From positions 5,865 through 15,649 of the forward strand of contig PMBA01000113.1 of assembly GCA_003152795.1 (NCBI GenBank): a stretch of DNA of 9,785 nt. Direction: 5' to 3'. Shown here piece by piece: positions 1-7,896 of the stretch. The position numbers and the translations under genes were made by a program. The notes beneath the pieces were generated by a model. That model was not told where the DNA came from, did no database searches, and saw only the letters and a list, made by a program, of their open reading frames with translations. The DNA comes from Acidobacteriaceae bacterium (GTDB lineage: Bacteria > Acidobacteriota > Terriglobia > Terriglobales > Acidobacteriaceae). Positions within the stretch are counted from its first letter, which is position 1. Every line of letters begins with the position of its first letter.

Positions 1-2100
1 GAAGATCTCCTGGAAATTGCGGTGCAGGTGGCCGACGCGCTGGCGGCATCGCATGCCAAGGGAATTGTGCACCGCGACATCAAGCCCGCAAATATCTTCC
101 TGACTCCGAATGGGCAGGTGAAGATTCTGGACTTTGGGCTGGCAAAACTCGCCAAGGATCAGAGCGTCGGCACCACCACGGACTCGTCGCTTGAGGAATC
201 CCTGACGCAAGTAGGAGTCATCCCAGGAACGGCGGTTTATATGTCGCCGGAGCAGGCGCGCTCCGAAGACCTCGACGTCCGCAGCGATATATTTTCGTTT
301 GGCGTGGTCCTGTTCGAGATGGCAACCGGCAAGAAGCCGTTCACCGGAACCAACGTGGTCACGACCCTGCATGCCGTGATCAACTCGAAACCCGTATCGC
401 CGCGGTCGATCAATCCGGCCGTGCCGGCGGAACTCGAAGCCATCATCGCCAAGGCCATGGAGAAGGACCGCAACAGGCGCTACCGGAACGCGACCGAGAT
501 GAAGGCAGACCTGGTGCGGCTGCGAGCGAAGACGGGCTCGGAACCGGCCTTGCGGAGCGCGCTCCGTCAGGCGAGTGGGCTGCACGTGGTGACGAACACA
601 TTCCAGAAGCCCGGTTCGAGACTGAACTGGTTTGTCGCTGGCGTGGCGGCGGTGCTGCTCATATTAGTGCTGGTGTTGGGGGCGTGGTGGCTTAAGCACA
701 GGGTACCGACGGTGGAGGCGGGCATCCGGACAATCGCGGTGCTGCCTCTGCAGGATACCGGCAACGATGCGGAGAGCGGGTATCTGCGGTATGCCCTGGC
801 GGACGAGATCGCAAATGCGCTGACCTACGCCCACTCGCTCGAAGTCCGGCCCTCGGCATCAACCCAGAAGTACGGCAACGAAACCGACCCCGCAAAAGCC
901 GGTCGCGAGTTGGGCGTGGGCACGGTGGTCACCGGACACTTCCTGCGGCAAGACAAGATGGTGATGGTGACGCTCGAAGCGGTCGAGGTGAAGGACAACA
1001 AGTTGATCTGGACCGGCACGCTTAAGTCGCCAGCAGATAACTTGATCGCCCTGCAGAGCCAGATGGCAAGAAAGGTGCGCCAGGAACTGGTGCCAGCGCT
1101 CGGCGCGGCGAAGGGAACCGTGGAAAACAGCAGCGCTCCGGCCAATCCCGAGGCTTACGACGCTTATTTGCGAAGCAAAGCCATGCCGCACGACGGGGCC
1201 GCAAATAAGGATGCCATCGGGATGCTGGAGCGGGCGGTGTCCCTTGATCCGAATTATGCTCCGGCATGGGAAGCGCTGGGGCGGCGTTATTACTTCGATG
1301 CGATTTATTCCGGCGGCGGACCGGCCGGCTATCAGCGCTCCAATGCGGCGTACCAGCGGGCGCTCTCGTTGGAGCCGGGACGAGTGGGCGCGGCTGGACT
1401 TCTGGCGGCGAACGAAGTCGAGACCGGAAACCTCGACAAGGCTTATAGTGACGCCCGGGCGCTGGTGCTGAAGCGTCCGGATAGCGCCTTTGCCCATTAC
1501 TCTCTGGGATATGTATCGCGCTATGCCGGCCTGCTGGATGAGGCGCAGAGTGAGTGCGACAAGGCGTTGACGATTGACTCGAAGAATTACAACTGGCGTT
1601 CCTGCTCGGTTGCTTTTTTTGAGCAGGGGAAATTGGCGCGCGCAATGGAGTATCTGAACCTGGATGCGGGCTCGGAGTGGTCGAACGCGACCCGAGTTTC
1701 GGTCCTGATGCGGCAGGGGAAGACAGCGGATGCCCAGCGTGCGGCTCAGCTGATGACGGACAATCCGATGTTGATGCGCGGCCTGCTTCAAGCTTGCTTG
1801 AACAAGGCGCCGGCAACCGATCTCCACCGGCTGGCGGAGTCGGCAGAGACCGGATTATTGGCGGAGCAGGATCCCGAGTTGAAGTACACCCAGGGCGCTC
1901 TGCTGGCGGCCTGCGGAGAAAAGCAGATTGCCTATGCGTTTCTGCACAAGGCGGTGTCTGAGAATTATTGCGCGCACCAGGCCTTGCAAGCGGATCCCCT
2001 GCTGGCGGGCTTGCGCGGCGATGCGGAGTTCCGCCAGATTGTGCAGGCGGCGGCGGAATGCCAGCAAAAATTCACGCTCGCTCAGGGGATGGTCAGGTGA
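1..2100 (+). CDS. Transmembrane Ser/Thr protein kinase with TolB-like and TPR regions (5' truncated)
   Basis: This is the C-terminal 699 codons of a Pkn-type (Hanks) membrane kinase. The frame is open from base 1, so the ATP-binding N-lobe lies outside the window. Counting visible codons, the catalytic loop HRDIKPAN is at 24-31 (an RD kinase), the Mg-binding DFG at 44-46, and the end of the activation segment, [10 protein letters not shown], at 76-85; [10 protein letters not shown] follows. A juxtamembrane stretch leads to one hydrophobic helix at about 210-231, followed by positive charges. The outer part begins with a TolB/FlgO-like alpha/beta region (about 242-341, starting IRTIAVLPL). TPR-like helix pairs follow at about 382-560 (for example [16 protein letters not shown]). 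By family knowledge it phosphorylates proteins on Ser/Thr inside the cell; the outer region may sense or bind a partner, which is inference. The stop is TGA. Kinase identity is very secure; target and signal are unknown. Confidence 0.95.
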   Translation, partial: EDLLEIAVQVADALAASHAKGIVHRDIKPANIFLTPNGQVKILDFGLAKLAKDQSVGTTTDSSLEESLTQVGVIPGTAVYMSPEQARSEDLDVRSDIFSFGVVLFEMATGKKPFTGTNVVTTLHAVINSKPVSPRSINPAVPAELEAIIAKAMEKDRNRRYRNATEMKADLVRLRAKTGSEPALRSALRQASGLHVVTNTFQKPGSRLNWFVAGVAAVLLILVLVLGAWWLKHRVPTVEAGIRTIAVLPLQDTGNDAESGYLRYALADEIANALTYAHSLEVRPSASTQKYGNETDPAKAGRELGVGTVVTGHFLRQDKMVMVTLEAVEVKDNKLIWTGTLKSPADNLIALQSQMARKVRQELVPALGAAKGTVENSSAPANPEAYDAYLRSKAMPHDGAANKDAIGMLERAVSLDPNYAPAWEALGRRYYFDAIYSGGGPAGYQRSNAAYQRALSLEPGRVGAAGLLAANEVETGNLDKAYSDARALVLKRPDSAFAHYSLGYVSRYAGLLDEAQSECDKALTIDSKNYNWRSCSVAFFEQGKLARAMEYLNLDAGSEWSNATRVSVLMRQGKTADAQRAAQLMTDNPMLMRGLLQACLNKAPATDLHRLAESAETGLLAEQDPELKYTQGALLAACGEKQIAYAFLHKAVSENYCAHQALQADPLLAGLRGDAEFRQIVQAAAECQQKFTLAQGMVR

Positions 2101-2123
2101 GCGCATGACGGTCAGCAACTAAA

Positions 2124-2167
2124 GCCGGTTGGGCGGCGGGTTCCAACGGCATGGCAAAAGCCATGCC
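2124..2167 (+). promoter_or_regulatory. Two overlapping, mutually exclusive hairpins between kinase and deacetylase genes
   Basis: The distal hairpin is a perfect 8-bp stem, GGCATGGC at 2148-2155 pairing with GCCATGCC at 2160-2167 around an AAAA loop. The proximal one pairs GCCGGTTGG (2124-2132) with CCAACGGC (2143-2150), with one bulged G. The two share bases 2148-2150, so they cannot both form fully. No T-run follows the distal stem, so it is not a classical intrinsic terminator. It could be a 3'-end structure of the kinase mRNA or a leader switch for the next gene. The pairing is seen; the role is inferred. Confidence 0.4.
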
Positions 2168-2181
2168 CCTTCAAATCCAAC

Positions 2182-2199
2182 GAGCGAATATATTTGCTC
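2182..2199. promoter_or_regulatory. 18-bp palindrome upstream of the deacetylase gene (operator candidate)
   Basis: GAGCGAATA is followed directly by TATTTGCTC. The halves are complementary except for one G/T position, around an AT-rich centre. The site ends about 24 bp before the proposed ATG at 2224 and just before the Shine-Dalgarno-like GAGGA. A loopless palindrome here suits a dimeric repressor site better than an RNA hairpin. No regulator is encoded nearby, so this is only a candidate. Confidence 0.3.
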
Positions 2200-2207
2200 C
2201 TTTCTTT

Positions 2208-2212
2208 GAGGA
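2208..2212 (+). promoter_or_regulatory. Ribosome binding site for the PIG-L gene
   Basis: GAGGA lies 11 bases before ATG 2224. It favours this start over the upstream in-frame TTG at 2194, which would put the site inside the coding region and falls within the palindrome at 2182-2199. Confidence 0.5.
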
Positions 2213-2223
2213 AAATCCATCAG

Positions 2224-5076
2224 ATGGTCATGTTTGCGATGCTGAAGAGGTTCGGGTGCCACCTGGTGCGCACCAGTTTTGCGGCGGCAATGCTGCTGGC
2301 TCTGATGCCGGCATTGATCGCGATATCCGCTGCGGCCGAAAAAACGCAAAAGACCCCACCCGATCAGAACGTCGATCATTATTATGAGCCCCTCCCGCAG
2401 GAAACCGGTACGACAGGACTGAAGCTGATGCTGCGGCGCCTGCAGACTACTTTACGGCTGATGCAGGTCACCGCTCATCCCGATGACGAAGATGGCGGCA
2501 TGCTCACGCTGGAGGCGCGCGGGAAAGGCGTCTCCACCCTGCTGATGACGCTCACCCGTGGCGAAGGCGGCCAGAACAAACTGGGCAGCAACCTGTTTGA
2601 CGTGCTGGGTGTGTTGCGAGCTCTGGAGTTGCTGGCCTCGGATCGTTATTACGGCGTTGAGCAACGGTTCTCCCGCGTCGCCGATTTTGGTTACTCAAAG
2701 ACTCCCGAGGAAACATTTCAGAAGTGGCAGGGGCACGACATCGCGCTGGCGGATTTAGTGCGGGTGATTCGAACCTTTCGCCCGGATGTGCTGGTGGCTC
2801 GGTTTTCGGGAACGGATCGCGATGGACATGGGCATCATCAGGCGTCGGCGATCCTGACCAAAGAGGCGTTTCGCGCGGCCGGCGATCCCAAGCGCTTTCC
2901 AGAGCAAATCGCCGAGGGACTTGAACCGTGGCAGCCTAAGAAGTTTTACATCGGCAACGTTTGCGGATTTGGGGCGATGACTTGCGATGCAGCGAACTAC
3001 ACGCTGCGGCTGAATACGGGAGCCGTCGATCCGGTGCTGGGAACCTCCTATGCCCAATTTGCCATGCAAGGGCTGCGCCATCAGCTCTCGCAAGGATCGG
3101 GCAGTTGGACGGTGGAGCCGGGAGATCGGTTCACTTATTACAAGCTGGTCGATTCGGTGGTGGACTCGCCGAAGGACAAGGATGGACACGAGCAGAGTCT
3201 CTTCACTGGCATCGACGAGTCGCTGCCGGCCTTGGCTTCACGGCTCGGTGACGAACAGAAGAAAGTGCCGTGGCTAAAGGCTGAACTGGAATCGATTGCC
3301 GCCGATGTGAGACATGCGGCCGAGACAGATGCGTCGGATCCCAATAGCGCGGCCGCTCCGCTGTCGCAGGCTGCGCAAAGTCTGGAAGCGCTAACGGCTC
3401 GTGTAGAGTCAAGCGGGCTGGCGAACGCTCCCAAAGAAACCTTGCTCGCGATTCTCCAGGAAAAGCGCCAGCAGGCGCAGACCGCCGTCGGCCTCGCGCT
3501 CGATCTATCCTTGAAGGCTACGGTCGCTTCGCTCGCCGAACCCGGGAAGTCAGTGCCGGGATTCGAAGATGCCCTTACCGTGGTTTCTCCGGAGCAGAAA
3601 TTCCAGGTGAGTGCCAGACTGCATAACGGGTCGAAGTATTGGTTGATCGTGCACCATGCCGGTTTGGACCAGACTGGGGCGTGGGTAAAGCAGACCGATG
3701 CAGGTGAGATGACCATTGGTCCCGGCCAAACTTATTATGCTAACTTCGCCCTGAAGGTTCCGGGGGACACGCCCGCGACCCGCCCCTATTGGCATCGCGA
3801 TAACCCCGAGACCGATGCGCTTAGTACCGTTGATGAAGAGAGATACCAGACTCTGCCTCTGCCGCCACCGCCGCTGCGGGTCGATGTACGCTACGAGATC
3901 GTCGGACGGGGTGGAAGACATTCGCCGTTAACAACTGCAATCAGCGGACTCCAATCCACTAAGGCGCCCATCGCGGATGAGATTTCTGCCACAGTGCTGG
4001 TCCCGTTTGTGAACGAAAAAGGCGAGACCCAGAAGACTTCTCTCTCGGTTGCGCCTGCATTCTCTCTTAATCTCGAACCCGGCGAACAGGTTCTGCCGGT
4101 CGAGCAGGGAAAGGAGATGCACGTTAAAGTCGGCGTGACTTCCAATCTCACCGGAACGCCGAGCGGAATGCTCCGACTGAAGCTTCCAGCCGGTTGGAGA
4201 TCCGAGCCCGAACGATTGCCGGTGAGCCTGTCAACACGGGGAGACAAGGAGGAATTCCAGTTCACGCTCTTCCCCGCCAGTTTGAAAGAGGGACGGACCG
4301 AGATTCGCGCGGTTCTGGAAGCGGGCGGCAGTCAATATAGCGAGGGTTACACGCTGGTCACGCGACCAGACCTGGGCGCGGCCTATTACTATCAGCCCGC
4401 GCTGCAGCGCGTCAGCGTTGTGGATGTGAAGGTACCAAAAGATCTGAAGGTCGGCTACATCATGGGCGCGGGAGATGAGATTCCTACCGTGCTGCGGCAG
4501 ATCGGGATGGATGTGACTCTGATTCCGGCGGAGAAGCTCGGCTCGGAAGATTTGAGCCGGTACCAGACCATTGTGCTGGGGATTCGCGCTTACGATACGC
4601 AGAAAGATGTGACTGCGAACAACAAGCGGCTGCTCGATTTTGTCGAGGCAGGCGGACGGCTGGTGGTGCAGTACAACACGCTCGGATACACTGCGGCTCC
4701 TGGCGATTTTAATACCGGTAAGTTCACGCCGTATCCAGCCACGCTGAGCCGGGCTCGGGTTTCAGTGGAAGAGGCGCCGGTTAAGATTCTCGATCCGGCG
4801 AATCCGATCTTTCATTCTCCGAACGAGATTACTCAAAAGGATTTCGAAGGCTGGGTGCAGGAACGCGGGCTGTACTTCATGTCACAGTGGGACAGCAACT
4901 TTACGCCGCTCCTCGAATCGCATGATCCAGGAGAAGCGGAACAGAAGGGCGGCCTGCTGGTGGCGCACTACGGCAAGGGGAGTTATATCTATACCGGATA
5001 TGCGTTCTTCCGGCAGCTGCCGGCCGGCGTTCCGGGAGCGGTGCGGTTGTTTGTGAATTTGTTGAGTCGCGAGTAG
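2224..5076 (+). CDS. Secreted PIG-L/LmbE family deacetylase, multidomain (950 aa)
   Basis: This is a zinc-dependent de-N-acetylase of the PIG-L/LmbE superfamily, which removes acetyl groups from N-acetylated sugars or related amino compounds. A signal peptide is evident: basic KR and R near the start, a hydrophobic core, and likely cleavage after AISAAA at about residue 38. The family zinc motif AHPDDE is at 84-89, and the second histidine cluster HGHHQ is at 202-206. The catalytic domain covers about 75-330. A helical linker (about 340-440) and beta-rich regions follow; the part at about 620-720 resembles NEW3-type domains next to glycoside hydrolases. The C-terminus (about 743-950) is Rossmann/class I GATase-like (VGYIMGAGDE, then FVEAGGRLVVQYN). 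The total is three to four times the length of a minimal PIG-L enzyme. ATG 2224 was chosen from the GAGGA upstream and the signal peptide; TTG 2194 and ATG 2239 are alternatives. The substrate cannot be read from the sequence. Family is secure. Confidence 0.93.
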   Translation: MVMFAMLKRFGCHLVRTSFAAAMLLALMPALIAISAAAEKTQKTPPDQNVDHYYEPLPQETGTTGLKLMLRRLQTTLRLMQVTAHPDDEDGGMLTLEARGKGVSTLLMTLTRGEGGQNKLGSNLFDVLGVLRALELLASDRYYGVEQRFSRVADFGYSKTPEETFQKWQGHDIALADLVRVIRTFRPDVLVARFSGTDRDGHGHHQASAILTKEAFRAAGDPKRFPEQIAEGLEPWQPKKFYIGNVCGFGAMTCDAANYTLRLNTGAVDPVLGTSYAQFAMQGLRHQLSQGSGSWTVEPGDRFTYYKLVDSVVDSPKDKDGHEQSLFTGIDESLPALASRLGDEQKKVPWLKAELESIAADVRHAAETDASDPNSAAAPLSQAAQSLEALTARVESSGLANAPKETLLAILQEKRQQAQTAVGLALDLSLKATVASLAEPGKSVPGFEDALTVVSPEQKFQVSARLHNGSKYWLIVHHAGLDQTGAWVKQTDAGEMTIGPGQTYYANFALKVPGDTPATRPYWHRDNPETDALSTVDEERYQTLPLPPPPLRVDVRYEIVGRGGRHSPLTTAISGLQSTKAPIADEISATVLVPFVNEKGETQKTSLSVAPAFSLNLEPGEQVLPVEQGKEMHVKVGVTSNLTGTPSGMLRLKLPAGWRSEPERLPVSLSTRGDKEEFQFTLFPASLKEGRTEIRAVLEAGGSQYSEGYTLVTRPDLGAAYYYQPALQRVSVVDVKVPKDLKVGYIMGAGDEIPTVLRQIGMDVTLIPAEKLGSEDLSRYQTIVLGIRAYDTQKDVTANNKRLLDFVEAGGRLVVQYNTLGYTAAPGDFNTGKFTPYPATLSRARVSVEEAPVKILDPANPIFHSPNEITQKDFEGWVQERGLYFMSQWDSNFTPLLESHDPGEAEQKGGLLVAHYGKGSYIYTGYAFFRQLPAGVPGAVRLFVNLLSRE

Positions 5077-5090
5077 CGGGAACCACGCCG

Positions 5091-5185
5091 TTCGTCGTTC
5101 GCGATTCGCTGTTCGCTGCCCGATTAGGTCGTTGGTCTTTCGGAGACTAGTTGCGAACGACGAAGAGCGAATAGCGAATAGCGGG
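5091..5185. repeat. Inverted arrays of 7-bp repeats before the permease gene
   Basis: On the plus strand at 5091-5118 there are four heptads: TTCGTCG, TTCGCGA, then TTCGCTG twice. At 5153-5180 the opposite orientation appears: GCGAACG, ACGAAGA, then GCGAATA twice, followed by GCGGG. The outermost 12 bases of the left array (5091-5102) and the first 12 of the right array (5153-5164) are perfect reverse complements, 50 bp apart. The whole spacer between the deacetylase and permease genes is 122 bp, so these arrays make up most of it. It could form a large stem in RNA or be a dispersed intergenic element. No Shine-Dalgarno site is visible between it and ATG 5199. Confidence 0.75.
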
Positions 5186-5198
5186 CCCCAAGCCATCC

Positions 5199-6680
5199 AT
5201 GCAAACCACTGACAAGTCCGGGCACGCCGCGCCTGCCGGAACGCAACTCGTCCGCGGCATTGGCCTTGGCTCCGCCACCGCCCTGAACATGATTGACATG
5301 ATCGGCGTGGGGCCGTTTATTACCATCCCGCTGATCGTGACGGTGATGGGCGGTCCGCAGGCCATGCTGGGATGGGTGCTGGGCGCAGTTCTTGCCATCT
5401 GCGATGGACTGGTTTGGGCGGAACTGGGCGCGGCCATGCCGGGGTCGGGTGGGTCTTACCGGTATCTCCAGGAGATTTACGGCCCGAAAAAATTGGGGCG
5501 GCTCGTTTCCTTCCTTTTTATCTGGCAACTTTCGTTCAGCGCTCCGCTGTCCATTGCGTCGGGAGCGGTTGGGCTTTCGCAGTATGCGGCTTTTTTCTGG
5601 CCGGGTCTGGAGCGCGTTTGGTCGACACACACCTTTAATGCGCCTCTGCCCTTGGCTGGAACCCTGCAACTGACCTGGGTCGCGATGCCGGCGACGCTGG
5701 TTGCGATTGGCGTTTGCATGCTCACGGCTTTCTTGCTTTACCGCCGCATCACTGCCATCTCGCGGCTCAGCACGCTGCTTTGGGCCGGAGTGATGGGAAC
5801 AATCGGGTGGATCATTTTCGCGGGCTTCACTCATTTCAACGCGCATCGGGCATTCGATCTGCCTCCGGGCGCGTTTTCGTTTTCGCGCGGCTTCTTTCAC
5901 GGACTCGGCGGCGCCATGCTGATCGCCGCCTACGACATCGGTGGATACTACAACGTGTGTTTCCTCGGCGACGAGGTCAAGCAACCCACGAAGAATATTC
6001 CGCGGGCGCTGTTCCTATCCATTCTGGCAGTCGTGTGTCTCTATATCGCGATGAATGTGAGCATTCTCGGCGTCATCCCGTGGCGGGAAATGACGAACTC
6101 GGGCGCGGCGAACAGCAAGCTGTACGTGGTCTCCACGCTGATGGAGAGAGTTTACGGGCACGGAGCAGCGTCCGTCGTTTCCGTTCTGGTGATGTGGACA
6201 GCATTTGCTTCAGTGTTTTCGCTGACGCTCGGCTATTCGCGTGTGCCCTACGCGGCGGCGCTCGACGGAAATTATTTTCGGGTTTTTGCGCGAGTGCATC
6301 CGGTGCACAAAATTCCCTATGTTTCAGTGTTGGCCCTGGCGGCGGTGGCGGCGCTGTTCTGTTTTCTCCGGCTGGCGGATTTGATTGCGGCGCTGGTGGT
6401 GATTCGCATCCTTCTGCAGTATCTGGTGCAGGCGGTGGGCGTGATTGTGCTGCGCATACGCCGTCCGGAGATGGTGCGCCCGTTTCGCATGTGGCTTTAT
6501 CCGGTGCCGGCGCTGGTGGCAGCGGGAAGTTTTCTGTTCATCCTGATTTCACGCGCGGGCTTCCTGCGCGAGATTCGATACGCGGCGGTGATTCTGATCG
6601 CCGGGCTTGCGGTTTATTGTGTGCGGTCTTGGCGGCGCCGCGAGTGGCCGTTTGGGCTGCCTGATGGGAGCCCGAGTTAA
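5199..6680 (+). CDS. APC-family amino acid permease
   Basis: This 493-residue integral membrane transporter belongs to the amino acid-polyamine-organocation superfamily, whose members carry amino acids or amines across the inner membrane, usually with protons or by exchange. About twelve hydrophobic segments are visible. The first contains the helix break MIGVGPF at 34-40, matching the substrate-binding break in APC helix 1. ELGAAMPGSGGSYRYL at 75-90 is the family signature after helix 2. Its length is typical for the family. The N-terminal 20 residues are polar and cytoplasmic. ATG 5199 is the natural start, although no clear ribosome site precedes it because the upstream spacer is heptad repeat. 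It lies 122 bp after the deacetylase gene in the same direction, and its stop is 30 bp from the stop of convergent thrB. The exact substrate is not deducible. Confidence 0.92.
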   Translation: MQTTDKSGHAAPAGTQLVRGIGLGSATALNMIDMIGVGPFITIPLIVTVMGGPQAMLGWVLGAVLAICDGLVWAELGAAMPGSGGSYRYLQEIYGPKKLGRLVSFLFIWQLSFSAPLSIASGAVGLSQYAAFFWPGLERVWSTHTFNAPLPLAGTLQLTWVAMPATLVAIGVCMLTAFLLYRRITAISRLSTLLWAGVMGTIGWIIFAGFTHFNAHRAFDLPPGAFSFSRGFFHGLGGAMLIAAYDIGGYYNVCFLGDEVKQPTKNIPRALFLSILAVVCLYIAMNVSILGVIPWREMTNSGAANSKLYVVSTLMERVYGHGAASVVSVLVMWTAFASVFSLTLGYSRVPYAAALDGNYFRVFARVHPVHKIPYVSVLALAAVAALFCFLRLADLIAALVVIRILLQYLVQAVGVIVLRIRRPEMVRPFRMWLYPVPALVAAGSFLFILISRAGFLREIRYAAVILIAGLAVYCVRSWRRREWPFGLPDGSPS

Positions 6681-6710
6681 TCCCAAAGGAAAACTTGAAA
6701 TGAGTTCGCC

Positions 6711-7676
6711 TTATTTTTTTGCCGGGGGATGATGCTTGCGCCAGTCGGCTCCATCGCGTCCCCCGTGGAGCGCAATCTGCGTAAGTAGCAGTTCAGCGGT
6801 CAGCCGCCGTTTAGTGAGGTGAGCGGCGATTCTCTGCTTCGCCTTCTTCGGTGAAACCTTCGGATCGAGAAACACCAGCACCGACGGGCCCGCTCCACTG
6901 AGCGCGGCCCCAAGGATGCCCGAATCTCCGGTGAGTTCCTTGAGCGCGGGAAGCAATGGACAGAGCGGCGCGCGATACGGCTGGTGGATGCGGTCTTCCA
7001 GAGCCGAGGAGAGCAGATCGGGACGGTCCTGCGTGAAAGCCGCGAACAGCAGCATCGAGTTCTGAATGTTGGTGACGGCGTCGGCGCGCGAGTACTGAAA
7101 GGGCAGCACCCGGCGCGCTTGCTCGGTCAAAAGCGGCGCATCCGGAACAGCCAGCAGCAGCGGCCACTTCCCTTTCGGCTTCACTTCCACCACCTGCGCC
7201 TGCACCTGGTTGGCCATGCGAGCCACCGTGAGCGCGCCCATCCAGCAGGCCGAGGCGTTGTCGGGATGGTGCTCGCGCATCGAAGCTTCGCCGACGATGC
7301 GATCATCCTTCCAGCGCAGATGTCCGAAGTGCACTGCCAGCGCGATGCCCGCCAGACGCGCCACGGCGGACGATCCGCAACCTCGGCCAATGGGAATCTC
7401 GTTTTCCAGGTGAATGCGCAGGGGAGCGATCTTGCGGTTCTCCGATTCGAGCACCTCGCAATACGTGGTGACGATGAGGTGGTTCTCCATCCGGGCGCAG
7501 ATCGCCGCGTCGCGGCCTTCGGCGGTGACAAAGAAGTCGGGCGCGCGCTCGGCGCGCAGGCGAAGATGGAAATCCAGGGCAAGCGCAGCGGCGTCAAACG
7601 CCGGGCCCAGGTTGGCGGAAGTCGCCGGCAGCGCCAGGCGCAGCGACCGGTCTAACGATGTGGGACGGGAAGGCAT
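6711..7676 (-). CDS. thrB: Homoserine kinase
   Basis: ThrB transfers phosphate from ATP to L-homoserine, giving O-phospho-L-homoserine, the substrate of the ThrC encoded upstream. It is a cytoplasmic GHMP-superfamily kinase, and 321 residues is the usual size. The N-terminal motif PATSANLGPAFD is at 17-28, the ATP-binding loop PIGRGCGSSA at 95-104, HPDN at 137-140, HQPYR at 231-235, and the C-terminal glycine motif LSGAGPS at 259-265. Variations from the textbook pattern are GPAFD where GPGFD is commoner, and EHHPDN where EGHPDN is commoner. The loop, HPDN and C-terminal motifs are intact, so the enzyme should be active. ATG 7676 fits the family N-terminus; the only upstream signal is poor. 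It ends in two lysine codons and TAA, converging with the permease gene. It probably follows thrC, but a 319-bp repeat-filled gap means separate transcription is possible. Confidence 0.93.
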   Translation of the reverse strand: MPSRPTSLDRSLRLALPATSANLGPAFDAAALALDFHLRLRAERAPDFFVTAEGRDAAICARMENHLIVTTYCEVLESENRKIAPLRIHLENEIPIGRGCGSSAVARLAGIALAVHFGHLRWKDDRIVGEASMREHHPDNASACWMGALTVARMANQVQAQVVEVKPKGKWPLLLAVPDAPLLTEQARRVLPFQYSRADAVTNIQNSMLLFAAFTQDRPDLLSSALEDRIHQPYRAPLCPLLPALKELTGDSGILGAALSGAGPSVLVFLDPKVSPKKAKQRIAAHLTKRRLTAELLLTQIALHGGRDGADWRKHHPPAKK

Positions 7677-7690
7677 AGGTTAAGAAACAG

Positions 7691-7718
7691 TTCTCAGTTC
7701 TCAGCTTTCAGTTCTCAG
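7691..7718. repeat. 7-bp tandem repeat in the thrB leader
   Basis: Four contiguous heptads on the plus strand read TTCTCAG, TTCTCAG, CTTTCAG and TTCTCAG. A further TTCTCAC lies at 7727-7733, one base out of phase. The array ends 14 bp before the thrB start codon, so in the thrB message it would be a run of CTGAGAA units. The heptad follows the same TTCNCNR pattern as most units of the array at 5091-5118. Confidence 0.75.
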
Positions 7719-7747
7719 TAACCCCGTTCTCACGGCGACTGAAAACT
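7710..7747 (-). promoter_or_regulatory. Imperfect hairpin in the thrB leader
   Basis: AGTTCTCAGT (7710-7719) faces ACTGAAAACT (7738-7747). This gives a 10-bp stem with one mismatch. A small inner stem, CCG at 7724-7726 with CGG at 7733-7735, encloses TTCTCA. It uses the last heptad of the repeat array as one arm. In a thrC-thrB message it lies about 35 bases upstream of the thrB start. No leader peptide rich in threonine codons and no T-run is seen, so threonine attenuation is not supported. Confidence 0.3.
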
Positions 7748-7858
7748 TCTCTTGGCAGCAGGAAACCGGCCAGAAAACGATAGAAATAAAGGCTTTAGCC
7801 AGATTTAGCCTGACCGGGGTCCCCAGCAGTCGGCTCAGTCAATCGAACTGTGTTTTAT

Positions 7859-7890
7859 ACACGAATTTGCCGCGAACTGCTACGAATTTC
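7859..7890. repeat. Short degenerate repeat with CGAA cores every 10-11 bp
   Basis: Three units with CGAA cores at 7862, 7873 and 7883 read roughly ACACGAATTT, CCGCGAACT and CTACGAATTT. The spacing is close to one helical turn. The block sits in the thrC-thrB gap, 6 bp from the larger direct repeat copy at 7897-7989. The rest of this gap, about 7748-7858, holds only a TTTAGCC motif occurring twice (7794-7800 and 7804-7810); I see no gene or RNA in it. Confidence 0.5.
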
Positions 7891-7896
7891 GGCGGA

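Noticed and set aside
859..1827. Long minus-strand open frame (322 codons) opposite the kinase gene
   Set aside because: It lies wholly antisense to a well-supported domain-rich gene, has Arg/His/Gln-rich composition and no recognisable motif. High G+C explains such shadows.
5091..5185. CRISPR array
   Set aside because: Units are 7 bp with no unique spacers and no cas genes nearby.
5124..5984. Minus-strand open frame of 286 codons over the permease start
   Set aside because: It is antisense to clear membrane-helix coding and runs through the heptad repeats; the product is very rich in Arg, Gln and His with no known domain.
5714..6664. Plus-strand 316-codon frame inside the permease gene
   Set aside because: It is a frame-shifted shadow of the permease, Arg/Ala/Gly/His-rich, with no start signal.
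6690..6720. Possible intrinsic terminator after the permease gene
   Set aside because: A T-run at 6714-6720 exists, but the only stem before it is 4 bp (AACT/AGTT) and the T-run is explained by lysine codons at the end of thrB.
6984..7655. Plus-strand 223-codon frame opposite thrB
   Set aside because: The opposite strand holds intact homoserine kinase motifs; this frame has none.
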